DNA of 15,976 nucleotides from DATFKA01 sp042095835. Its GTDB lineage: Bacteria > Bacteroidota > Bacteroidia > Chitinophagales > Saprospiraceae. The notes below the pieces were generated by a model that worked only from the letters and a program-made list of their open reading frames with translations, was not told the origin of the DNA and made no database searches. Below are positions 1-7,081 of the stretch, one piece after another. Position numbers and translations under genes: made by a program. The stretch is taken from NCBI GenBank assembly GCA_042095835.1, contig JBELML010000148.1, positions 1 through 15,976 of the forward strand, given 5' to 3'. Positions within the stretch are counted from its first letter, which is position 1, and every line of letters begins with the position of its first letter.

Positions 1-183
1 AGTAACGGACAAAGAATAAGTCCCGCATTTTGATCGAGAAGATTCCCGACGCAAGGTCGGGATAAATTCGTGCCAAGACAAGGCAAAAAACGTAGATGAT
101 GCAGGGCATCAGCGAGGCTTTTTAACGCCGTATTGGAGCAAAAGATTCCATCAAAATCGGTAAGTTGTTTTTTGGCTGTTACT
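1..183. repeat. Inverted-repeat, foldback (MITE/REP-like) element
   Basis: The segment begins AGTAAC and ends GTTACT. The reverse complement of the right end matches the left end without gaps at about 25 of the first 34 positions, including identical AGTAAC (1-6) and ATTTTGAT (27-34). Inside lie a perfect 7-bp hairpin TCCCGAC-GCAAG-GTCGGGA (44-62) and a central hairpin GATGC-AGG-GCATC (98-110), with AAAAA (85-89) facing TTTTT (119-123). The inner pairing is displaced by about 24 nt relative to the outer arms, which is what the side hairpin at 44-62 would cause. It has no coding potential and lies just past the stop codon of the minus-strand esterase. It could be a degenerate mobile element, a genome-wide intergenic repeat or a 3'-UTR structure. 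The left edge coincides with the window edge, so it may extend further. Confidence 0.5.
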
Positions 184-190
184 TAAATAC

Positions 191-1225
191 CTATCTACAG
201 GTGGCAAAGATTTGCTCCTCTGCATAAAAGGTATTGCACTCATCGCACATCACACTCTTGAAGAAACAGCTCGCACGATCTACTCTAAAGGTTGTTCCTT
301 CCTGGTTGCGGTAAATCGAATGGCCCTCTCCTGGCTTTACAGTCAATTCACTGCAAATATTATTATTGGTTAATAGGCGATGTGTGGCACTAGAGCCGTA
401 TTGATTCCCTGGAGTGATACCAATCGGTACAGTAGGGTCAATCTCTGAGTGGAAAGCAACCGTAGGTACCATTTCCTCAACCGCTATTGCCGGCCCAAAT
501 ACTGATCCCCAATTATTGTAAATGCCCTTAATTGTGTACGTGTTCGTTAAGTTGTTACCGGAAGTGTTTACTGGCCCTAATGAAGCCCCCAGTCTTGAGT
601 CAGTAGAATCCCAGTCCTCCTGGCTTAAATAGTTCAGGTTTTGGGCAGTAATCGATCCTGCACTGCTCCCTCCTATGAATAACCAAGCGGTATCTACTCC
701 TAGTAAATCTGCTTCGTTGACCACATATCGCATCGCGGCCATCGCGTCCTGTTGAGCACGATATACCGCCTGCAGCGAACTCAAGGTATCCGTCTGATCT
801 CTCCCCAATCTATAGTTGATCGACGCTACTACAAAGCCTCTTTTTGCAAATTCTCTGGATTCCGCTTCCCAATCATTTTTATCACCACCAGTAAAGCCTC
901 CACCGTGGATAGTCATTAAAAAGGGTTTCCGTTCCAACTGGTCAACATCGATAGATGGAGAATAAATATCCAGGGCCAAAGCTTCTAGGTTGCCATTCCT
1001 ATTCATGGCCGAACCATAAATAATGTCCTTCTGCGCAACAATGTCACTATCGGTAAAGAGTTCAATGGTTGAGAAGCGATTAAGAGAACTGCAATAAATG
1101 TTCTCATTCGATCCAGGGGTAGTCGGATTGGAGGTGCCAGAATTAGACGGTAATAATGGCTCGTCATTGCTACAGCTAAGGAAGAAGGTGCTTAGTAGCA
1201 AAAGAAGAAGAGGCAGTTTTTGCAT
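191..1225 (-). CDS. Secreted lipoprotein alpha/beta-hydrolase (carboxylesterase-like)
   Basis: A 344-residue serine hydrolase predicted to be exported and lipid-anchored. Residues 1-17 form a hydrophobic signal ending in a lipobox (LSC, Cys18), followed by a Ser/Pro/Asn-rich linker to about residue 42. The hydrolase core shows the oxyanion-hole HGGG (107-110), the nucleophile elbow G-S-S-A-G (186-190, Ser188), a likely acid Asp263 in EIDPTVP and a likely catalytic His302 in GEGHS. This is the order of the hormone-sensitive-lipase/carboxylesterase type of alpha/beta fold, which cleaves carboxylic esters. The natural substrate cannot be told. The C-terminal 30 residues contain four cysteines (CFF, CDEC, TCR), possibly disulphides or a Cys-rich tail. 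The gene lies 61 nt downstream of the thiolase on the same strand and could be co-transcribed with it. The first Met is favoured because it opens directly into the signal peptide. Confidence 0.88.
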   Translation of the reverse strand: MQKLPLLLLLLSTFFLSCSNDEPLLPSNSGTSNPTTPGSNENIYCSSLNRFSTIELFTDSDIVAQKDIIYGSAMNRNGNLEALALDIYSPSIDVDQLERKPFLMTIHGGGFTGGDKNDWEAESREFAKRGFVVASINYRLGRDQTDTLSSLQAVYRAQQDAMAAMRYVVNEADLLGVDTAWLFIGGSSAGSITAQNLNYLSQEDWDSTDSRLGASLGPVNTSGNNLTNTYTIKGIYNNWGSVFGPAIAVEEMVPTVAFHSEIDPTVPIGITPGNQYGSSATHRLLTNNNICSELTVKPGEGHSIYRNQEGTTFRVDRASCFFKSVMCDECNTFYAEEQIFATCR

Positions 1226-1286
1226 GTTTAGGAAATTATAAGGAGTAAATTACTACCAAGATGGTGTCAAAAAGTTTAAAATCGCC

Positions 1287-2567
1287 CTACAATTCTATAA
1301 TTGCAGCCGTACCCATACCTCCTGCGGTACATACGGAGATGAGGCAACGGCCTCCACCATTCTCTTTTAAAATACTGGCTGCATTAGCAAGTACTCGGGC
1401 ACCCGTTGCCGCAAAGGGATGGCCAATCGCCACGCTACCGCCTTTTACATTGAGCTTGCTGCGGTCTATACTGCCCAGTGCTTGATCTCTGCCTAATTCG
1501 TTTTGGCAGAACTCGGGGTCTTCCCATGCCTTTAGAGTCGAAAGCACTTGACCGGCAAAGGCTTCGTGTATTTCGTAAAAGTCGAAGTCCTGTAGACTCA
1601 GCTTGTTTCTTTTGAGGAGTTTATCGACTGCTACGGTCGGAGCAAGCAAAAGATCCTCACCATGTACATAATCAAAAGCAGCATTTTGGCTATCCACCAA
1701 GTAGGCTTCTACCTCATAACCGTTTGCTTTAGCATGATTTTCGGAGCTCATCAATACTGCGGCCGCACCATCTGTGAAGGCAGAGCTATTGCCCGCGGTC
1801 AGGGTGCCTTGCTCAGATTTGTCAAAAGCAGGCCTCAGTTTTGCCAATTTTTCGAGAGTAGTATTAGGACGAATAATTGAATCTTGCTCCAATCCACCGA
1901 AAGAGAATACCGCATCTTTGTAAAAGCCAGCATCGTAGGCTGCGGCTGCTTTTTGATGACTCTCAAAAGCCAACTGGTCTTGCTCTGCTCTGCCAATCTT
2001 CCATCGTTTGACGGTGTCTTCAGTATGTTGGCCCATATTCTTTTTTGTACGTGGTTCGGTTACATTAGGCGCAACTACCCGAAAGAAATCAAGTGGGTTG
2101 ATACCTAGTAGTTTACTAATCCTAGCACCAGCAGATTTTGCACTTTGTACTTTGATGAGTTGTTGGGCTACTTTGCGTTTTACAGTGAGCGGCACATCGC
2201 TGTTGGTGTCAGAGCCTCCTGCAATACCCACCTCAATTTGTCCAGTGGCAATTTTTAGCGCAATAGTATTTGCGGCATCTAAGCTCGTGCCGCAGGCGCG
2301 GGCATGGAAAAGGGCAGGCGTATGTGGATCAAGTGCGGTGTTTTGTACTACTTCTCTGGCCCAATTCCAAGCATTGGGATAATGGATTAGGGTACCAATG
2401 ACGACCTCATCTATTTTCTTACCTTCTAATTTGAATTTCTTGACTAGGGCATCTAAAGCTCCAGTCATGAGGGCTTCATTTTTCTGACTAGCATAGTGGC
2501 TAAAAGATTTGGTGAAAGGTATTCGGGCACCTCCTATGATGGCCACACGTTGGTTGGAATTGCGCAT
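1287..2567 (-). CDS. fadI: Thiolase, FadI-like acetyl-CoA C-acyltransferase
   Basis: A full-length 426-residue thiolase. It would catalyse the last step of fatty-acid beta-oxidation (3-ketoacyl-CoA + CoA to acetyl-CoA + shortened acyl-CoA) or the reverse condensation, in the cytoplasm. Visible catalytic residues are Cys92 in RACGTS (acyl-enzyme nucleophile), His334 in HEAF, His383 in GHPFAATGAR and Cys413 in the CTAGGMG motif. The run KLRPAF (243-248), TAGNSSAFTDGAAAV and the GHPFAATGAR block resemble E. coli FadI (the beta subunit of the anaerobic beta-oxidation complex) more than FadA, from memory of those sequences. No FadJ-like alpha subunit (hydratase/dehydrogenase) is in the window, so the partner must be elsewhere or the enzyme acts alone. 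The start ATG at 2567 opens straight into the N-terminal strand (RVAIIGGARIPF). No Shine-Dalgarno is visible. Confidence 0.92.
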   Translation of the reverse strand: MRNSNQRVAIIGGARIPFTKSFSHYASQKNEALMTGALDALVKKFKLEGKKIDEVVIGTLIHYPNAWNWAREVVQNTALDPHTPALFHARACGTSLDAANTIALKIATGQIEVGIAGGSDTNSDVPLTVKRKVAQQLIKVQSAKSAGARISKLLGINPLDFFRVVAPNVTEPRTKKNMGQHTEDTVKRWKIGRAEQDQLAFESHQKAAAAYDAGFYKDAVFSFGGLEQDSIIRPNTTLEKLAKLRPAFDKSEQGTLTAGNSSAFTDGAAAVLMSSENHAKANGYEVEAYLVDSQNAAFDYVHGEDLLLAPTVAVDKLLKRNKLSLQDFDFYEIHEAFAGQVLSTLKAWEDPEFCQNELGRDQALGSIDRSKLNVKGGSVAIGHPFAATGARVLANAASILKENGGGRCLISVCTAGGMGTAAIIEL

Positions 2568-2660
2568 CGTTTTTAATGGTCAATATAAGCTTTCTAAGCA
2601 AAACGATATTGTCGCCTCGCCAACCCTTAATGAACAATTCTAAAATTACATCATTATTTA

Positions 2661-2686
2661 TCTACCGAGTCCTTAGCGTAGGCAGA
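2661..2686. repeat. 26-bp palindromic intergenic element, copy 1
   Basis: Form TCTACC-N14-GGCAGA. It is the degenerate partner of the copy at 2747-2772 (same length, 18-19 identical positions) with one mismatch in the outer stem. It is preceded by an ATTACATC word (2645-2652), as is copy 2, so the duplicated unit appears to be larger than the palindrome alone. Confidence 0.55.
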
Positions 2687-2722
2687 CATCACTATACCAG
2701 TACACCACTATATATCTATATC

Positions 2723-2746
2723 ATTACATCATTACATCATTACATC
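2723..2746. repeat. Octamer microsatellite (ATTACATC)x3
   Basis: Three perfect head-to-tail copies of ATTACATC at 2723-2730, 2731-2738 and 2739-2746, directly abutting the second palindromic element. A single further copy sits at 2645-2652 before the first palindrome. It lies in the gene-free interval between the divergent thiolase and DUF1295 genes and could vary in number by slippage. Confidence 0.8.
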
Positions 2747-2772
2747 TCTACCGAAGCTTTAGCGTAGGTAGA
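2747..2772. repeat. 26-bp palindromic intergenic element, copy 2
   Basis: TCTACC at 2747-2752 pairs perfectly with GGTAGA at 2767-2772, and an inner GCT-TT-AGC forms a second short stem, giving a hairpin with a symmetric internal loop (gaa/gta). It lies 30 nt upstream of the start codon of the DUF1295 gene, so it would be in its 5' leader or promoter region. The shape is typical of REP-like intergenic repeats. Whether it is dispersed in the genome cannot be seen here. Confidence 0.6.
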
Positions 2773-2802
2773 AATCACCATATAACCAAACCTTCCTAAA
2801 TT

Positions 2803-3663
2803 ATGACAACTCAACAAGCTAGAATCAGTGTCTTTATTGCTACCCTCCTTGGTTTGTTAATCGCTTGGGCAGGCACTCAAAATGGTCAGTTAATGGCTGG
2901 TTATTCCGTTTTTGGCATTGGCGTAGCCCTCGCTTTTCTCATTAATTGGCTAGCTTTTATTCCAGCATTCCGCAATCAATCAGAAAAGTTTTATGATCTC
3001 ACGGGTAGCATTACCTACTTAAGTGTGGTGGCCTTCGCATTGGTTGTGAATAAAGATCTAGATACCCGTTCGCTGCTCTTGGGTAGTTTAGTAATGATTT
3101 GGGCTTTGCGCTTGGGTACCTTTCTGGCACGTCGCATACATCGAGATGGTAAAGACAGACGTTTTGATGAAATCAAGCCCAATTTTTGGCGTTTTCTCGC
3201 TGCTTGGACTATTCAAGCACTATGGGTGGTATTGACTTCTTCGGCAGCACTGATTGCCATCACGAGTTCGAAAAAGGAAGCACTAGGTTGGATGGCCATT
3301 ATGGGCTTGGTGATCTGGATCATAGGGTTTATGATAGAAGTAGTGGCAGACTATCAAAAAAGTCAGTTTAGAAAAATTGCAGAAAATAAAGGCCAATTTA
3401 TTCAATCTGGTCTCTGGTCAAAATCTAGGCATCCGAATTATTTTGGGGAGATCGTTTTATGGATTGGCATCTTAATCATCGCTTTGCCCGTATTTGAAGG
3501 TTGGCAATTTGTAGGGATTATCTCGCCTATATTTGTGATCCTTTTATTGACGAGAGTGAGTGGCATTCCTATGTTAGAATATCGGGCCGACGAGAAATGG
3601 GGTGGGGAAGAGGCTTATGAGCAGTATAAAAAAAATACGCCTGTGTTGATTCCGAAGTTGTAG
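2803..3663 (+). CDS. DUF1295 / steroid 5-alpha-reductase-like membrane protein
   Basis: A 286-residue integral membrane protein with about six hydrophobic segments (roughly residues 8-27, 32-54, 66-82, 89-107, 130-151, 160-180, then a pair around 216-248). The C-terminal half carries the DUF1295/steroid-dehydrogenase signature: SRHPNYFGEI, then SGIPMLEYRADEKWG and a final TPVLIPKL. This resembles the isoprenylcysteine methyltransferase/steroid 5-alpha-reductase superfamily, which binds a nucleotide cofactor or SAM near that conserved region. Members are inner-membrane proteins whose substrates are mostly unknown, so no reaction can be assigned. The start is the ATG at 2803; the upstream stretch is repeat-rich and non-coding. 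The gene converges on the minus-strand barrel gene with only 15 nt between the stop codons and no clear terminator; a palindrome GTAGCGCTAC (3660-3669) spans the stop. Confidence 0.88.
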   Translation: MTTQQARISVFIATLLGLLIAWAGTQNGQLMAGYSVFGIGVALAFLINWLAFIPAFRNQSEKFYDLTGSITYLSVVAFALVVNKDLDTRSLLLGSLVMIWALRLGTFLARRIHRDGKDRRFDEIKPNFWRFLAAWTIQALWVVLTSSAALIAITSSKKEALGWMAIMGLVIWIIGFMIEVVADYQKSQFRKIAENKGQFIQSGLWSKSRHPNYFGEIVLWIGILIIALPVFEGWQFVGIISPIFVILLLTRVSGIPMLEYRADEKWGGEEAYEQYKKNTPVLIPKL

Positions 3664-3678
3664 CGCTACTAGAAAAAC

Positions 3679-4338
3679 TTATTTTATCACCATATTTACC
3701 TTCACCTGCATCCGATAAATGGGATACCAACGGGTACCAATCTCCGTGATCCTTAAGTCAAAAAAGTTTTCCTCGAATAGATTGCTTAATTCATCTGCCG
3801 AGACATCATCAGAGGCGAGATTAAGTCTTCTTACACCAAATTCCAGGGAGAGATCCAAGCTGAGCCAGTCATTGAAAGGAATTACATTCCCGCCCGTCAC
3901 GATAAAATCCATTGCTGTATTAGTGACCGAGACATCAGTGAGTTGCTGATAGCTACCGTTTGCGCGGTCAATGAAGGTTCGCCCCTGAGCAAATACCTTT
4001 TTATAATTCAACTGAATTGCTCCGTAGCTATTAATGGAAAGCCGCTCGAAGAGATTGTAAATACGATATTCGCCAATCAACTTGTAACCGTCAAAATTTT
4101 TGTTTGCTGAAAAGCCAAAGTCATTGAGGTAGCCACCGCCTACGTGCAAACTAGTACGATCGGTCATGAAATATTCTAGGCCTACTTCGATACCAGGCGT
4201 ATAGGCTATCAGTGCAAAAGGGTTAAGTTTGATTGCCCATTTAGGACGGTACAGCTTTTCCGATTGACCTTGTATGCCTAGGCTGACAAATAAAAAACCT
4301 ACTAAAAGTAAGTAGTGCTTAAGTGCTTTAGTTGTCAT
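3679..4338 (-). CDS. Putative outer-membrane beta-barrel protein
   Basis: A 219-residue exported protein. The N-terminal signal (hydrophobic 9-23) probably ends near GIQGQ (residue 25), a common Bacteroidota signal-peptidase I pattern. The mature part is rich in alternating hydrophobic/aromatic strands with turns (for example PGIEVGLEYF, TSLHVGGGYL, LSLDLSLEFGVRRL) and ends in a short amphipathic strand (MQVKVNMVIK). This suits an 8-strand-type outer-membrane barrel of the DUF3575 kind, although the family assignment is uncertain. Its ATG overlaps the end of the upstream LVIVD lipoprotein gene by 11 nt, which points to translational coupling. A working guess is that it partners the two surface lipoproteins; there is no motif for enzymatic activity. 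Confidence 0.7.
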   Translation of the reverse strand: MTTKALKHYLLLVGFLFVSLGIQGQSEKLYRPKWAIKLNPFALIAYTPGIEVGLEYFMTDRTSLHVGGGYLNDFGFSANKNFDGYKLIGEYRIYNLFERLSINSYGAIQLNYKKVFAQGRTFIDRANGSYQQLTDVSVTNTAMDFIVTGGNVIPFNDWLSLDLSLEFGVRRLNLASDDVSADELSNLFEENFFDLRITEIGTRWYPIYRMQVKVNMVIK

Positions 4339-5116
4339 GTTGGAAAGAGGAAATTAATTGAATATTATTCAAGTCGGTATAGTCGAACTCGTATACATTT
4401 TTGGGACCAACCACTAGCAACAAACCATCAAGTGGTATCACATCAAAGGCCGTAAAATTATCGATATGATCAATGGTGACCAAGTTGTAAGGATCGCTGA
4501 CATCAAATATTTTTAAACCTTGTTCATCATCACAAATAAATAAAGTAGTACCATCAAGTCCTACACCTTTAGGGGCAAACATATCGTACTCTGACAGTAA
4601 TAAAGGTTGGCTCACATTTCTGATATCAAATATTTTGAGCACATTGACATTCACTTCAAAGCTACCTCCACAGGCATTGCCAATTCGACGTTTAGCATTC
4701 AAGGTCACATAGGCAAAGCTATCGTTGGCCACCACCGGGTCGCAGGGAAAAATTTCAAACTCAAAATAAGTGGTCGCTGAAAGTTGCTTCGGTATGCCCG
4801 AGTCTTGGATTTCATAAATAAATAAGCCTTCTCCCGATCCAATGAATAATCTATTCTTAAAATTGAAGATGGTCTCAATCCGATCCCCTAAAAGTTGCCT
4901 AGCCACCTCCTTAGGATGAGCCGCCTCAGCTATACTGAAGGTGATGAGGTATTGCTCGTCTACTACATACATAAAGTCCCCTAAAATCACAAATCGTGCA
5001 TACGATCCACCCACCCCAGTCTCCGCACTAGGACTAACATTGTTCAAGTCATCCGACTCGCAAGCCATAAAAAAAGCAGCTACCAATAAGGTCAGGAATA
5101 GAATGTTTTTTCTCAT
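4328..5116 (-). CDS. LVIVD-repeat lipoprotein (beta-propeller-like)
   Basis: A 262-residue protein with a signal peptide and Cys19 (FMAC) as probable lipidation site. The mature part has repeats of about 40-45 residues built on the LVIVD pattern, in which a strand such as 'GLFIYEIQDSGIPKQL', 'VLKIFDIRNVSQPLLL' or 'GLKIFDVSDPYNLVTI' is followed by a second strand with an aromatic/Asp turn. Such repeats fold as propeller blades and are abundant in Bacteroidota surface lipoproteins of unknown function. Cys127 and Cys149 (approximate, in FPCDP and GNACGG) might form a disulphide. It shares its architecture with the shorter paralogue encoded upstream (5519-6061) and overlaps the downstream barrel gene by 11 nt. 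No enzymatic residues are recognisable; a role in binding or scaffolding at the cell surface is inferred. Confidence 0.8.
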   Translation of the reverse strand: MRKNILFLTLLVAAFFMACESDDLNNVSPSAETGVGGSYARFVILGDFMYVVDEQYLITFSIAEAAHPKEVARQLLGDRIETIFNFKNRLFIGSGEGLFIYEIQDSGIPKQLSATTYFEFEIFPCDPVVANDSFAYVTLNAKRRIGNACGGSFEVNVNVLKIFDIRNVSQPLLLSEYDMFAPKGVGLDGTTLFICDDEQGLKIFDVSDPYNLVTIDHIDNFTAFDVIPLDGLLLVVGPKNVYEFDYTDLNNIQLISSFQHDN

Positions 5117-5200
5117 AATACTTATTTGAAATACAACAGTAAGAAATGTATTTTACAATAGTTAGATCCTATAATTGTAACGCAGATTTCCAATACCACC

Positions 5201-5278
5201 ACTCCCACTCCCCAAGTCTCAGTCCCCTCAGTCTCCCGGTCACCGTTCTCCCCGTCCCCGCTCCCAAGGTCCCCGTTG
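5201..5278. repeat. C-rich degenerate minisatellite, block 1
   Basis: Pyrimidine-rich DNA on the plus strand, made of variants of the words CCAGTCTCC, GTTCTCCC and GTCCCC, related to block 2 at 5350-5520. The 67-71 nt between the blocks (5279-5349) has a different repeated word (CCAAGTGCCAAGTGTC) and no coding signal. Together these make up almost all of the 402-nt gap between the two LVIVD genes. Confidence 0.75.
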
Positions 5279-5349
5279 GTATATGCCAAGTGCCAAGTGT
5301 CATGCTGTGTCAAGTACCATGTAATACACTAGAACACCAGAACTCGAGG

Positions 5350-5520
5350 CCCCCAAGTCTCCAAGTCTCCGTTCTCCCTGTCTCCGCTCCCTCAGTCTCC
5401 CAGTCCCCCAATCTCCGTTCCCCAATCTCCGTTCCCCAAGTCTCCGTTCTCCCAGTCTCCGTTCCCCAAGGTCTCCCAGTCCCAAATCCCAAGGTCTCCC
5501 AGTCTCCCAACTCCCAAGTC
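5350..5520 (-). repeat. C/G-rich minisatellite, block 2, with G-quadruplex potential
   Basis: Imperfect 15-17-bp units (core TCTCCGTTCCCCAA on the plus strand) are repeated about ten times. On the minus strand, which is the sense of the flanking genes, seven runs of three or four G lie between 5515 and 5464 with loops of 4, 5, 7, 4, 3 and 7 nt. This satisfies the usual G3+N1-7 quadruplex pattern more than once over. The first G-run begins 3 nt after the stop codon of the 180-residue lipoprotein, so the structure would sit at the very start of its 3' UTR or of the intercistronic RNA. It could act as an attenuator or RNA-stability element, or simply be a neutral satellite. Confidence 0.8.
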
Positions 5521-6061
5521 ACCTCAAACACTCCGGGTTCTCCAACTCTGCTTCTTCCCAGCCGACCAAAAAACCTCTACTTTCATCTACACACTCAAAA
5601 TAGCCAGAGTAGCCTTCCGGAAAAGCTAAAGAGGCACGAGTATATAAGTCTTTCACTCGACTGACTTCTTGGACATCGTTGAAGTCACTGATGTCAATAG
5701 CCACCAAATCGGTGTAGTTGTCTGCATAAAGGATATCTCCATTAATGGCAATATCCTCGTTACCAAAAATTTGGATAAAAGCAATCTGAATAGGCTCTGA
5801 CGGATCAGAGTTGTCGATCACATGGATGCCCCGAAATCGTTCATTGACAAAGATATAAGGATCTTTGTAGTAGATTTTCCCCAAGTTTTGAATCGGTTGT
5901 GGAGGAAGACTGATGATTTGATCCCAGTTGTCAAGGTCTGCATAAATGGGTCGAACACCAATTTGTACCCCCGTTTCATCCAAGGTTTCAATCTCCACTA
6001 ATTCACAAGAAGTAATGCAGCAACTTAGGGAAAGTAAACAAAGTAGGAGTCTGACCTTCAT
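5519..6061 (-). CDS. Short LVIVD-repeat lipoprotein
   Basis: A 180-residue secreted lipoprotein. Signal residues 1-18 end at ITSC (Cys19); a second Cys pair precedes it inside the hydrophobic core. Residues about 60-135 hold two LVIVD-type repeats ('GIHVIDNSDPSEPIQI' and 'LVAIDISDFNDVQEV'), each with an Asp-Pro or Asp-Phe turn. The C-terminus (GYFECVDESRGFLVGWEEA, then PECLR) resembles the standard end of larger LVIVD proteins, so this looks like a short but complete form rather than a 3' truncation. It has fewer blades than the 262-residue paralogue downstream and may need to associate to close a propeller. The two genes share orientation but are separated by 402 nt of repetitive DNA. Function is unknown; surface localisation is predicted. 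Confidence 0.78.
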   Translation of the reverse strand: MKVRLLLCLLSLSCCITSCELVEIETLDETGVQIGVRPIYADLDNWDQIISLPPQPIQNLGKIYYKDPYIFVNERFRGIHVIDNSDPSEPIQIAFIQIFGNEDIAINGDILYADNYTDLVAIDISDFNDVQEVSRVKDLYTRASLAFPEGYSGYFECVDESRGFLVGWEEAELENPECLR

Positions 6062-6158
6062 TAATTAATATTTAAGGTGCAATATCAATACGTTGATCAC
6101 TACCCGATTGCTGCTTTGATTAGGAAGATGAGATGTTAAAGTTATGGAGTTTATGGTT

Positions 6159-6965
6159 TTAGAAAGCCTTTTGCTGAGTAAGTAAGACAAATCTACGCAA
6201 GAGATACTGAGCTGCGGAAGTATCTTGTTCTAATGCACAAAATTGAGCATAAGCTTCGTGATTGTAGCCATGAGATTGATCTTCAGGAAAATTGGGGCGA
6301 GGCGGAAAATAATGTTTGCGATACATCAAAGGTTTAACTCTGCCTGCCAAGTCGGTACAAGAGATTTCTGGATGCCCCTGGAAGGCATAGAATGGAGCCC
6401 CTTTTACTTTAAAACCTTGTACGGGGATTTGTGGGCCATAAGTATTGGTGTATAGGAGTAATTCTGTATGGGGAGGAGCTTCCCTAAAGTATTTGATATG
6501 CCCAAGTACCATTGGAAAAGGACTAGGTGTCTCTGCAAGTAAGACATCCTTTGTAGCAGCTGTTGTTTTTTGCATGTTGAATACACCTAGTTCAAAACCC
6601 TCAAGACGATAGTGCATTTTGGCACCGAGCATACAAGCTGCAATGACATAGCCTCCACAAGAAAGTAGACTAGGTATCTTGTCATCGATGGCAATCCGAA
6701 GTAATTGATAAAGACGGTCGATAAAGGGGAATCGCTCTTTTGGCCAAGTCAAGTCCGTAGGGAGGTCTTTAGAGATGCCACCAACCATCAGGGCGTCATA
6801 TTGACGGACGATACCAGGCGCTATAAGCGGGAATTCGTATAAGTCAATGAAGTCTATCTGATCTTTACTAAGCCCTGTGTATTGCAGAAACCCCTTTCGT
6901 TCTATCAGACGACTGCTATCTTCTTGCCCCCGCATTTGGAGGATAAGTATTTTAATTGATTCCAA
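6159..6965 (-). CDS. Class I glutamine amidotransferase-like protein
   Basis: A 268-residue cytoplasmic protein, consisting of a single GATase1 domain. The triad is visible: Cys103 in the nucleophile elbow LLSCGGYVIAA, and His198 plus Glu200 in FQGHPEIS. The early strand/loop IKILILQMRGQED and the VGGISKDLP segment (61-69) match the fold of GuaA-type GATase domains, which hydrolyse glutamine and pass ammonia to a partner. Some free-standing relatives instead hydrolyse gamma-glutamyl compounds. The elbow reads C-G-G-Y where glutamine-specific members usually have C-x-G-x-Q, so glutamine may not be the substrate. No synthetase or kinase partner is adjacent. The C-terminal 65 residues extend beyond the core with an aromatic/Pro-rich stretch. 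It is flanked by unrelated genes and is probably monocistronic. Confidence 0.82.
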   Translation of the reverse strand: MESIKILILQMRGQEDSSRLIERKGFLQYTGLSKDQIDFIDLYEFPLIAPGIVRQYDALMVGGISKDLPTDLTWPKERFPFIDRLYQLLRIAIDDKIPSLLSCGGYVIAACMLGAKMHYRLEGFELGVFNMQKTTAATKDVLLAETPSPFPMVLGHIKYFREAPPHTELLLYTNTYGPQIPVQGFKVKGAPFYAFQGHPEISCTDLAGRVKPLMYRKHYFPPRPNFPEDQSHGYNHEAYAQFCALEQDTSAAQYLLRRFVLLTQQKAF

Positions 6966-7081
6966 GGTTGTTCGAATTTTAAAGCTAGTGGTAAGATAAA
7001 ATCAATCGTTGTGCTGGATTATTTTGAAGTCTACTGGCATTTTTTATGATGGCTTTATAGTCTGTTATGGATCAAATCTAG

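Noticed and set aside
2576..2767. Plus-strand open frame of 63 codons between the thiolase and DUF1295 genes
   Set aside because: It consists of the palindromic repeats and ATTACATC octamers translated as low-complexity peptide; no start context or conserved domain.
3660..3669. Palindrome GTAGCGCTAC over the DUF1295 stop codon as a bidirectional terminator
   Set aside because: Only 10 bp with no loop and no T-run on either strand; probably chance.
5146..5664. Plus-strand 172-codon Ser/Pro/Val-rich frame, plus overlapping minus-strand GERRLG-type frames
   Set aside because: These are translations of the C-rich minisatellite. The lack of stop codons follows from composition, and the plus-strand frame runs into the antisense of a well-supported lipoprotein gene.
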